Both the position numbers and the translations under genes were made by a program. Below are positions 11,701 to 21,041 of a DNA stretch of 64,000 nucleotides, in pieces (within the stretch, counting starts at the first letter, position 1; every line of letters starts with the position of its first letter). Source of the DNA: Gracilaria domingensis (Eukaryota > Rhodophyta > Florideophyceae > Gracilariales > Gracilariaceae); the NCBI GenBank assembly GCA_022539475.1, contig VCMS01000001.1, positions 186,001 to 250,000 on the forward strand, written 5' to 3'. Below the pieces are notes generated by a model that was given only the letters and a program-made list of their open reading frames with translations, was not told the origin of the DNA and ran no database searches.

Positions 11701-12312
11701 CCACGCGACCAAGGCATTCTATTATTGTTGTCGGATTGAACATTTGTTCTCGACATACCGGCGAGATGTGCGGTTCTTATGAAGCAGTATCAGGGTAACA
11801 AACACCGCTCTGCCTTCGAAAAAACGCAGCGTTACCGTTTCTTGATGCTTAAAACTCTTGATCTTGCTACTGGTGTATGATGTACTTATAGCGTCGTCTC
11901 TCTCACGTTTATTCTTTCCTTACGATACTGAGTTAAAGCTGAAGAGAACGTATCATATTGCAAAACTATTCGCTATCACAAGCTTTTTGTTCACGTGAGA
12001 CAAACTCAAGCTTTTCCGTATTGAACTCCACAACCTTCATGTTTACGCGGCGCGCTCTGGCTTGCTGTACACAGCACCGGATACACGTCGGGCTAGTTCA
12101 CTTTGGCTCCTCATACTGCACTATCTTTCAAGCGCCGTGCATCATTTGTGCATCAAGCTGTTCGAAAGCTTGTGCTCAACCACTAGCAACGAGCGTTCTG
12201 TTGTTTGGAGTACCTTGGTACACATCCGTGTTAGGGCTATCCTGGGATGATAACCTCTCAGTTTATTACACATGTTCTTGATCTGAACAAAAGTAGCAAG
12301 CCCTTCCGCGCC
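8731..12312. other. gene-poor spacer
   Basis: About 3.6 kb with no convincing gene. The longest open frames (about 105-123 codons, for example around 9849-10166 and 10365-10736) have no recognisable motif and overlap other open frames on the opposite strand. A near-perfect palindrome lies at 11281-11302. Confidence 0.55.
11281..11302. repeat. short perfect palindrome
   Basis: Arms TGGAATGCCA and TGGCATTCCA separated by TT, so 10 bp pair perfectly. It lies in gene-poor DNA. It could be a dyad protein-binding site or a chance hairpin. Confidence 0.7.
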
Positions 12313-15300
12313 TCATTTCAGTGCTGTTACAAGTTCATACGAAAGCAATCGACCGTCACCATAACACACCGCAACATAAATACTTTCACTCCCAGCGTGC
12401 CAAATCTCGAGCCAGTTGGTTATCATCTGGTCTCCAGCAACAATCGCCATCACATCTTTTGAATTTCCTGCAGTGACAATGAGTAACTCATGGCCACCTT
12501 CACCCCGAGTAATCATGTACGGATATCCCACATTCAACAGTCTCATAGCCTTCACGCCTTCCCTGCGACCAGAAGCAAAATGCCGGATTCCAAATGCTTG
12601 CAGCGACAAACTGCGGCTGAATTGATAACCATAGTGCTGTGTCCACAAGCAATCTCCAGTCTCCGCATTCCAGGCATTGACCACTCCAGCGCGACACGAC
12701 GACAACAGACGTCTCCCACCTCCTATACTTGAAAATGTTGTAATATAGTTTTCCTTGTGTCCAATTGACGGCAAATGTCCGTTCAACGACACTCGCCCAT
12801 GATTCTCGCCATGCTCATCAATTGTCCAGACATTTGCAAATCCATTGAAACTACTGCTCGCTACCTTCCGCCCATCTGGAAATACGTACAAACTCGAGAT
12901 CGAATCGCAATGGCCCTCCAAATCATATCGCGTAGCCTTGCACCCAAAATCGTCAACATACTTAAGAACATAAAGGCTGCCTCTATCACTACCCACAGCG
13001 ACAACACCATCCTCCGTAGTCGCCAAACAACATACCCGCTCCTGCGTTCTTAATGACTCCTCAATCACTTCAGTCTGTCCCGTACGAATTGACCGGAGAT
13101 ACATTCGTCCACTTTTATGTCCTGAAATAATGAACTCCTGTACCGTTTCGATAGCACCAAGGCACCGATCGTTCACATCGCCTGAAAGCATTGAAGCTGA
13201 CCATGAAACAATATTCTTGCCAGTGGCAGGATCATAAACTTGGATGTTACCATTACGTGCCCCACAAACCACTTTTCCGCTTGATGTACTTGCCAAACAG
13301 TGTGCAACGAGCGCTGCTGGCTCACTTTCCGCAGAAGACGACCACGATTCTGAATCTTCCGAAATTGAATCTGAATCGGTGTCTGTCACGCTCGATAATA
13401 GGGGAGGTTCTGTCGCCGGTATAGGCTTGAGCCATGGTCGCCGCGCCTTTTCATATGTCGATTCGAGTAGCTCTTTGACATACAGACTCGATCGCTCATG
13501 GTCGTGAAGGTTGGTCACCAAAAATGTCGGGAACGCACTCGGTCCTAGCAAATCGGACTTTCGCAATTTTCCAGCAGCTTGAATCGTTTCCAAGATTGCT
13601 TCAATTCCCTCCGCCTCCGCGGTCGAACCGCTCTCCTCCTCCTCGTACAGAGCTGTGGCAAACTCTGACAGTACTCCTATCAAGCTGTGTTGCTCTAATC
13701 GTTGGCAGAGCCAATCGTAGTCACAAATAAGCTCCCGCAGTCGATCTAGTTGCCTCGCTCTGAACATGTGCCAATGAAGACGTCTACTTGTGTATGAATC
13801 CGCAAAACAGGCTGTCCACCACGACAGGTAATGTGTTTTCAGTCGTGACTTGAGCGTCTGTGATCTTCGGTTTCGCATGTTCTCCAACAGCTTGCGATGC
13901 GCCGCTATTATATCGTCGTCGCTCGCCAACCGCTGGCAAAAGTGATACACATGCGAATGGAAGCGCACGCGACTATCGTCGCTTGTGTCGCCCAGGCGAT
14001 AGTCTGCAAACGCTATACGTCCCATTCGGCGGGCGCTCTCCTTGATTGATTGGTAATCCACATCCCACAGGTCGGCCAGTGCAGACAACGAAATCCAGAT
14101 ACCTTCCGGTAAGCATGCAATATCTCGAAGCTGGCGCTCAAACCGCCCTTTGCCCTTGTCGCGCAGCAGGCCAAGCACTCGGAACACTGTATCGTCGCCC
14201 GATTTGCAGGAGGACAACGTCGAGGCCAAGGTTGACCAGTCGGCCGGAAAGCGGGACAGAAAGCCAGCAGACATGGACAGCGCCAACGGTAAACCATGGC
14301 TCGCTCGGATTATTTCGTCCAGCTCATTGGCATGGACAAAGTCGGTGGAGGAACTGGCGGCCGACATCGACTTGGGCAACCATGCGCGAAACATTAGCGA
14401 TGCCTCCGGCGCGTTCGGTGGCAACGGTCGAACACCAATTTTGGCGACGCAGGACGCATTGAGCAGCTTGTACTGATCGTCTTCAACGCCATGCGGGGCG
14501 GTATACAAGACAAGACTCGATGGGCCTATGGTGGACACAATGGCCTCCAATGCCTGCTTGGCTCCATGGCCGACGACGTCATCGACGACGAGGAGAGTAG
14601 AGACGTGCGACAACAAGCGAGACGCGCGCGCAAGCACGGCTGACACGGAAGAGCAATAGCGAACAGACGAGCGGAAGTCTCCCGCTATAAGACTGTCAAC
14701 GCAGCGGATAAGCTGATCGACCAGCTCTTCCTCAGCGACGTTTGCGCCTAATTGAATCCATGTGACTCCCTCAGCAAAGTTGGTTGCGACGTCGTGCACG
14801 AGTTGTACTGCGAGTGCAGTTTTACCAACTCCATGGGCGCCAAGCAAAGCGACGGTACCAGCGACGGGCTTGTGATCGTACTGAGGCGGCTCCTGCGAAG
14901 TAGCAGAGATAATTATTTGACGGAGATGTTGATAGACAGGATGCTGACAGACAGAATGCTGCTGCGGCATGGGTGGTAAGGCATCGCTCAGCGAGAGCCA
15001 GCTGTCCACATCATCGGGGGAGGCGGTTTCAGAGGCTGAGCGCACGGCGATGATCCACTCATCGGCAAGACGGGCAGCAATCTTGAGCGGACTGCTTGTA
15101 GACGTAGCGTTGGGGGTGGGGTTGAAGAGCAATCTCGAAAACGAGTGCGCAATGCGATGCACGGAGGAGGTCGGGTGCGGGGCAGACGGGGGCTCGGCAA
15201 CGGGCACTGGAATCTTGCCGCTGCGGGACGACACGGAGGAGAACAAGGTGGCCAAGGAGAGGCGCTTGCGGCGGCGGGGGGTGCCGGAGGAGCGGTTGAG

Positions 15301-15555
15301 GCTGTGGGTGCGGGAGAGGTTCTGCGTGTTGAGATGGCTATACGCTGATTGCAGCGCGGCGCCGACGTCGTCTATCCAGAGCAGCGAGGCGCCGGACGGA
15401 TAGGTGCGGACGATTTGGTGCAGACTGTGGGTGAGACGGGTGAGACTGGCGTGCAATTCGCCGGCGTCGTCGTCGACGTGACGAAAGGGCTGTAATCGAC
15501 GGGAGAGACGTCGCGTGAGGTTGAGCACGCGGTCGACGCTCCAGGAGTCTGCCAT
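12313..15555 (-). CDS. NB-ARC / WD40 STAND ATPase
   Basis: A 1080-residue protein of the STAND class, which includes APAF-1 and NB-ARC immune receptors: a nucleotide switch that oligomerises when its sensor is engaged. N-terminal 200 residues: helical, with basic and Ser-rich linkers and no recognised effector domain. NB-ARC: P-loop GAHGVGKTAL near residues 239-248, Walker B-like TLLVVDDV, and GLPLALS (the GLPL motif), followed by winged-helix-like sequence. C-terminal third: degenerate WD40 repeats (GNIQVYDPATGK, GSLYVLKYV, GFANVWTID, GVVNAWNAETGDCLW) after a Ser/Asp/Glu-rich linker. The start is the ATG at 15553-15555; the open frame reaches 15570 only through a TTG. It is divergent from the alpha/beta hydrolase across a GC-rich promoter. 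A role in defence or cell-death signalling is inference from the architecture. Confidence 0.9.
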   Translation of the reverse strand: MADSWSVDRVLNLTRRLSRRLQPFRHVDDDAGELHASLTRLTHSLHQIVRTYPSGASLLWIDDVGAALQSAYSHLNTQNLSRTHSLNRSSGTPRRRKRLSLATLFSSVSSRSGKIPVPVAEPPSAPHPTSSVHRIAHSFSRLLFNPTPNATSTSSPLKIAARLADEWIIAVRSASETASPDDVDSWLSLSDALPPMPQQHSVCQHPVYQHLRQIIISATSQEPPQYDHKPVAGTVALLGAHGVGKTALAVQLVHDVATNFAEGVTWIQLGANVAEEELVDQLIRCVDSLIAGDFRSSVRYCSSVSAVLARASRLLSHVSTLLVVDDVVGHGAKQALEAIVSTIGPSSLVLYTAPHGVEDDQYKLLNASCVAKIGVRPLPPNAPEASLMFRAWLPKSMSAASSSTDFVHANELDEIIRASHGLPLALSMSAGFLSRFPADWSTLASTLSSCKSGDDTVFRVLGLLRDKGKGRFERQLRDIACLPEGIWISLSALADLWDVDYQSIKESARRMGRIAFADYRLGDTSDDSRVRFHSHVYHFCQRLASDDDIIAAHRKLLENMRNRRSQTLKSRLKTHYLSWWTACFADSYTSRRLHWHMFRARQLDRLRELICDYDWLCQRLEQHSLIGVLSEFATALYEEEESGSTAEAEGIEAILETIQAAGKLRKSDLLGPSAFPTFLVTNLHDHERSSLYVKELLESTYEKARRPWLKPIPATEPPLLSSVTDTDSDSISEDSESWSSSAESEPAALVAHCLASTSSGKVVCGARNGNIQVYDPATGKNIVSWSASMLSGDVNDRCLGAIETVQEFIISGHKSGRMYLRSIRTGQTEVIEESLRTQERVCCLATTEDGVVAVGSDRGSLYVLKYVDDFGCKATRYDLEGHCDSISSLYVFPDGRKVASSSFNGFANVWTIDEHGENHGRVSLNGHLPSIGHKENYITTFSSIGGGRRLLSSCRAGVVNAWNAETGDCLWTQHYGYQFSRSLSLQAFGIRHFASGRREGVKAMRLLNVGYPYMITRGEGGHELLIVTAGNSKDVMAIVAGDQMITNWLEIWHAGSESIYVAVCYGDGRLLSYELVTALK

Positions 15556-15696
15556 GAGTGGCGGAAGCAAGTGAGGCGACGCGAGGGCGGACAGCAGGCG
15601 ATAAGGAAACAGGGGGCGGGGGCGCGGGGGAGGGGGAGTGGAGGGGGTTCAGCGGAGCGGGGCGGGGTGGTGGTGCGGGAGCCGTCGCCACGCGAG

Positions 15697-15709
15697 ATAT
15701 ATATGACGT
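15697..15709 (-). promoter_or_regulatory. TATA-like element with adjacent TGACGT site upstream of the NB-ARC gene
   Basis: ATATATAT at 15697-15704 lies 142 bp before the NB-ARC/WD40 start codon. Directly beside it is TGACGTG (15704-15710 on the plus strand), a CRE/G-box-type core of the kind bound by canonical bZIP proteins. Promoter use is inferred from position only. Confidence 0.4.
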
Positions 15710-15778
15710 GCGTGTGGAAGCGGAGCGGAAGCTGCTCGGGTCGCGGATGACGGGGGATTGCGAAGGTAGCTTTGGCAA

Positions 15779-16330
15779 GGGGGGGGGGGGCGGTGGGTGG
15801 GGGTCGGCGGACGGTGGGGGCGGGCGTTGGGGGCGGCGCGTCGGCAGCAAACAGCCGCGGCGCCAGTCTCGAAGGCGCTCAAGACCTGGCGCAGCCGGGC
15901 GCGCAGATGAGTCGTATGCGATATCGCCATGGCACGCGCTGGCGCGCGGCGCGCACGCAACGGCTCCGCACGCGCCGCGCCGAGCATTGCGTCCGCCGCC
16001 GCGGTGGAACGTATGTCACGCTCGCGCGCGCGCGCGCGCGCCTTTTTTTTCGCCGGCTGCACGCGGCGCCGCCGCGCGCGCGCGCACGGCGCGCTCACCT
16101 TGCAGCGGCGCACCGCCGCGCGCGCGCGCGCGCGACGCGTTCCAGCCGCCGGACAGCGCACGCGTGGAACGGCCGGCTGCGGCGCCGCTATTTCCGGCCG
16201 CGCGCTGGCATACGTGCGCCGCGCGCGCGCGTGATCCAGTTACTCCGACTCTCGGACCCGGTCCGCCGCCGCGCCACGCCGCGCCGCGGCCGGGCCCCGC
16301 CCCGCGCGCGCGCGCGCGTCGCGGCCGAGG
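15779..16330. repeat. GC-rich bidirectional promoter region with poly-G and (CG)n tracts
   Basis: A G-rich run near 15779-15820 and several (CG)n or (GC)n tracts (about 16021-16042, 16075-16085, 16117-16134 and 16305-16320) separate the NB-ARC gene from the hydrolase. All six frames are open over long stretches purely because of composition. The tracts could favour Z-DNA or G-quadruplex structures, and the stretch looks like an unmethylated CpG-rich promoter. Confidence 0.6.
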
Positions 16331-16566
16331 GCCTCGAGGCCCAGCTGCGCCAAGCAGCCGCCGCAACCCTAAAACGCTCATCCAGCCGCCGCAACCGCGA
16401 TGAGCAGCACCTCATCATGAATCATGATCGGCGCCGCGTCGTCCGCATCGCCGCGCTTCCACCCTTCCACCTTCGCCCCCCCCCAAGCGGCGCGCCGCCC
16501 GCGCCGCGGCTAACACTAATCCGTCGTCACCCGTCGCGTCGTCGCGTCCGGCCCACGCGCCCCGCT

Positions 16567-17875
16567 ATGAGCGCGCACCCGCTGTTTGACGGCTTTTCTC
16601 CGCTCCTTTCGCCCGTTCCCGCTGGCAAACCCGCACGTGCAGACCATTCTGGCGCAGTACTACCCGCCGCCCCCGCCCGTGCACTACACCAGATTGCGTC
16701 TTCGTTCGCGCGACGCACAAGCTGTCTTGCACGTGGACGTGGCCAATGGCGTTTCCTTTACACCCAACGGCACCTCTCCCCCCCCACCTCACGCCGTCCA
16801 ACAGCTCCCGTCCGATTTCGATCCCGCCCAACCGCCGTCGCCGCACGCGTCGCCTGCCCCGCCGGTCGCCGTCGTTCTGCACGGCCTTGAGTCCAGCTCC
16901 ACCGGCGTCGTAACGCGTCGCTTGGTATCAGCACTGCAAGCCATATCTTTAAAGGTATTTGTTCTCAACCATCGATCATGTGCGCACGACGAATCGCCGC
17001 CAACCACTCTACGACTCTATCACGCCGGCTTTACAGACGACCTCGAAACTCTTTTACTCGCCATCCGACACGCCGCCCTGGCCTCTTCTCATCAACCGCC
17101 TCACGTGTACCTCGTGGGTTTTTCGCTGGGTGCAAATATGCTCTGCCAGTTTCTGGCCAAGCACAAGCAGCAAGCCACCACCCACTACGGCGTCGTGGCC
17201 GCAGCCGCCGCCTGCGTCCCATTCGACATACTTGCGTGCCAAACCAAACTTGACAGCGGACTTCGGGGCGCAGTGTATGCCTCCAGGCTCGTCTCGACCA
17301 TGCGCTCCAAATTTGAGAGAGCTGTTGAAAATGGCCTTGACCCACACCCAGTAGACCCGCAGCAAGTGCGCGAGGCAAATCGAATCGGAGTCATCGACGA
17401 CGTTCTCATCTCGCCAGTGTTCGGTTTCAAAGATCGCTACGACTACTATCGTCAGGTATGTCCGTTGCAAACTTTCACACATCCATCGCCACCGCTTCCA
17501 CTGTCATCATCACACCTGTGTTTCATTCCTTCGCAACTCGCAAGTCACTGACGACTTGTACTCCTGCGTCCAATTCACCTTTTGCTCGAGCAGGTAGAAT
17601 CTCGCAACGTGCTCAAGCACATATCCGTTCCCACATACGTTATTAATTCCGCCGATGATCCCTTCTTTGATCACCAGAGTGGCCATAGCTTGCCAACAAG
17701 CCAAGACATTGCGTCCGCGCCAGTTTTGTTACACGTTCCGCGTCATGGAGGACACTGCGCCTTCCTTGACGAGTCAATGTTCAGAAAACAGACACCGGGA
17801 TATTTCCAAAGCGAGTTCGCTCGATTTTTTTGTCACATTCGAGATCTCACGCACAAATCACGCCACCATCAATGA
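16567..17875 (+). CDS. alpha/beta hydrolase of the YheT/ABHD1-3 family (two exons, frameshift near start)
   Basis: Family members are membrane-linked esterases or lipases, and the precise substrate is unknown here. Exon 1 ends at 17455 (..DYYRQ), an intron with GTATGT donor and GCAG acceptor occupies 17456-17593, and exon 2 runs 17594-17875 in phase 0. Visible marks: N-terminal NPHVQTIL element typical of the family, VVLHGLESSSTG (oxyanion region), nucleophile elbow GFSLGAN, acid in NSADDPFF, and catalytic His in RHGGHCAFLD. The catalytic triad is complete. The frame has no in-frame ATG: it opens after a TGA at 16568 and first offers TTG at 16586. An ATG at 16567 in the next frame would join it smoothly if one G of the pair at 16591-16592 were absent, so a sequence error or a real frameshift is likely. 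Confidence 0.85.
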
Positions 17876-18078
17876 GCCACACAAACGATCGGGTTGCCTG
17901 CTTGTAACTTTACTACACATCAGTTTTTTTTTCTCAATACCGGGCTGTACATGACGGTAGAACACGGATAGCTACCGACGCAAGTTGACCATGTAGTGGA
18001 CCAACGAGTAGATATCGGTGTCAGGTTGTATCAAAAGAAAAATAAAAAAGGTTCCACACAGATAGAAAATTCCACATC

Positions 18079-19711
18079 TCAACCGTCTTGACCAGGCCGT
18101 AGCTTCACGGTGGGCGCGTCCCTGTCGTTCTGATCGTTCGTTGCGTTTGCGTACGGCTGAGCACCAAAGAGACGCCTCCCCGTCCGCCAACTGCGCATGC
18201 CTGCCAACACAGCCTCATAGATAAAGCGATACTGCTCTGCTGTTTGCACCATTTTGCTGCGTTCGATTTTCAGCTTGCGCACCAGCTCTCTGATTTCTTC
18301 CACGGGAACTGGGTCGCGGCTCTCTCCGGATGACGTGGAGAATGCATCCCAGAGCCGTCTGAGCGTTCGGTCAATGGCAATGAACGTTCCAGTTCTCCCC
18401 ACACCGGCAGAACAATGCACAATCGGCGGCGCCGACACGCGCGTTTTAAGGAAGTGAGCAGATAGGATTTCATCCACTCTTCTGCACAGGTCCAGCAAAG
18501 TGCCGGGGTGTGCGGGTACGTTTTGGTCTGGCCAGTCAAGATACTGCAACTGCACGACTTCCAACACGGGTCCGATCAGCTCGAGGTTTCGAAACAGTTC
18601 CTCATCACTGCAGTCAAACTCGTCTTCCTCACAAACGGATTGCGCACGGCCTCTGGCCGGAGTCTGCCATACGGTACTGTCATTCGCGGGAGGAATGAGC
18701 GAATCAGCGTGCACTAGATCTCTAGCATGCTTTCTTCGCTTATCGACGACGCGACCAACCTGAAACCGGCGTTGGACCACTCCGTGTTCGTGGTCAACTT
18801 TGTGGTCAATACCGTGCACCAAGTAGTCGTTAAAGAGAAGATTTTCGCCGACGGGAGGCCAGTACTGATCGCTCTTCACGAGATCACAATAATCTTCTTG
18901 CTCTCTTGTAAGCATAATTATGACCGGTGAGACTGATTCGTACACCATTTGCCAAAAGTGCGGAGTGGTTTCCGGGAGCGGAGCTTGAGTTGCTATGTAG
19001 CCTGGGTGACCTCGGTTGCCGGTGACCAGGTTTGCATTGATGTAATCGTTCCCTCCGGGAGCGACATCCTTGAGCTTGACACGAGTACGTTCATTGGAGA
19101 GGATATTGGCATATCTGTTTCGGTAGGCGTTCTCGACTTTGGTGCTAGTTTCAAACTCTGACAAGCTCCTTACGGCTCTCCTATCGACACCCAACAGCAT
19201 CTACAACGAGACGATAACAAGCAAGGAAAGGCATTACGAAAACAAGAAAAAGAAAAAGGCGGTACAGTTAGTCAGTATGTGATTTGGGCAAGTTTCACTT
19301 GAAGTGAAGAAAAAGAGCGCTGGGCACGACGAAGGAAAACGGTCAAAAACTTACGTCAAATTCGCCGGCATAAGAGTGATAGAAAGAGTTTGTAGGGACC
19401 TTTTCCATTTGGCGCATACGTGCTTCGAGGACAACAATGTAATTCTCTCTATTGTTGGGGGCGGGGAGCTGCGGGCGTGGGGTGGAGGACATGGACGAGG
19501 ACTGCGCGCTATGGACATGAGGCACTTCATTAGAGGGGTTGGAACAGTCGGACACAGTAGAGGTGGGAATTGCGGAAGAAGGCAAAGAACGCTGAGCGCC
19601 CGCGGCAGCGCGGCGAAGCAGCCTATTGATTCCGAAGGGAATGCGGCCGTAGTTGCGCTGCACGGCGCCGGGTCGCGCGGCAGCAGAGCGCGCCGAGTCG
19701 CGCGTCCTCAT
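18079..19711 (-). CDS. classical protein tyrosine phosphatase (two exons)
   Basis: Removes phosphate from phosphotyrosine in proteins. Exon 1 ends at 19355 (..YAGEFD); the intron 19201-19354 has a GTAAGT donor and a TAG acceptor in phase 0; exon 2 runs 19200-18079 (373 residues). In exon 2: RNRY (phosphotyrosine-loop region), DYINANLV, YIATQAPL, the WPD loop (WPDQ, residues 223-225), the P-loop HCSAGVGRTG (262-271) and the Q-loop QTAEQYRFIYEA. All catalytic residues are present. An insert of about 65 residues (about 150-212), acidic near its end, precedes the WPD loop. The start is uncertain: the ATG at 19709-19711 gives 492 residues, while ATG at 19490-19492 gives 419. Exon 1 is Pro/Ser-rich and probably disordered. 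The 3' end lies about 200 bp from the convergent hydrolase gene. Confidence 0.9.
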
Positions 19712-20640
19712 GGCGACGCAGCAGGAGAAAAGAGAGCGCACGACGAAGAAGGGCGGGGGAGCGCGGACGGCGGGCGCAGCGGCGGGCGCGACGGGCGGGA
19801 GGGGGGGGAGGGGGAGAGGGGGAGAGGGGCGGGGGGCGACGCAGTGGGAGCGCGGCGACAACGGAGAGCCGGCTGGCGGTCGAGTGGTTGCGCGTGGCGT
19901 TGGCGGCAACTTCCAAGCCGCAAACGTATCCAGCGGCTCGGCCGACTGTTGTGGGGCCCCCCGCGCACGGGGCGCGCATTGCGCTGTGAAACAGCCATGC
20001 GCGCGCCGCGGCTTACAGCAGGCTATCGAGCGCGTCTTACACCGCGCCGCGCGGAGGGGGAGCGCTGGCGGAGCCCTTTTTTCGGTTCGCCACTTGCGCG
20101 CGTCCGCTGTGCTCCGCCGGGCCGTGCGCTGCAGCAGCTCGCCGGCGGGATGGCGAGCCGCCCGCCAATCTGTATCCACTGGAGCGCCGTAGATATCTTA
20201 CGTCTGTTTAACCACTGTCTACGCACGGTAAGGCCGCGCCGATGGGGCTTGCTCTCGTACGCGCGAGACGGCGCGCCGACGTTTGCTGTCGTCGTTGGCA
20301 GCGCGCGTCGCGTTGGAGCGTTGGCGGCGGCACGTGCAAGCGTTCGTGTATGTCACTCGCAAACAGACGTCTCGTAGTTCCCAGGTATATCTAAGATATG
20401 AGCTGTACAGTACTCGTAATCGCAATGCTTTGCGCCCGACTCTTTTCGTGCCTCGTGCGAGCCACGGCCACCTGGCCAACATTGGCGTGTGCCGTTCTAC
20501 TATTGTACCTGCTGCAGCCTTCGAGTTGCTTCTACTAGTACTTGGGTGCGGAAAGTAGGGGCGGCTTTTCGCCTGCGTCGGACAACAAGGTGGGTCCTAC
20601 GTAAGCTTGGACGTGGGATCTATGTATGGCGGACCTGCAA
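19712..20640. other. GC-rich promoter region of the phosphatase gene
   Basis: CpG-rich DNA where long open frames on both strands are caused by composition. It resembles the NB-ARC/hydrolase promoter. No gene is supported. Confidence 0.5.
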
Positions 20641-20647
20641 ATAGCTT

Positions 20648-20655
20648 TATATAAG
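20648..20655 (+). promoter_or_regulatory. TATA-like element upstream of trpE
   Basis: TATATAAG lies about 390 bp before the trpE start codon on the same strand. It could be the core promoter of a transcript with a long leader. The evidence is position and sequence only. Confidence 0.3.
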
Positions 20656-21041
20656 AACGCGACAACAAGGTGCCATCGGCTATCTAGATACAACGTCCGC
20701 AGGCCTGGCGAAGAACGATCGGGAAGGCGTCAGGCAAGCAGCTTTTGGCCATCGAACGGCCCCGTGCCGGACGAGTGCATCCAGCACGGATTCTGTAAAG
20801 CCCCGCCAACGGCCCAGTCGTCCAGTGCCAAGCGCCAACCGTCAAGTGGCCGCTGCTTTGTTGCTTGTCCTTACAGCTGAGCACTTGAGCCACGTGCTCC
20901 ACGTCACGCCATTCGGATCTCTGCGACGCGGTCATTCATCGTCAACACGCAGGTTCCTTCTCTCCCCGCTGCGTTCCGAGCTTTCGATTCGTGTCCGTCC
21001 TTCCGAGAGTGTCGCCGTCAATCCGCGCAGCGCCCACGTCA

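Noticed and set aside
15558-16890. Long overlapping open frames (up to 372 codons) on both strands
   Set aside because: Extreme GC content removes stop codons; the reads are Arg/Ala/Pro noise with no domain.
19304-20377. Plus-strand 357-codon frame and the full 278-codon minus frame
   Set aside because: Compositional. Only the last part of the minus frame is used, as exon 1 of the phosphatase.
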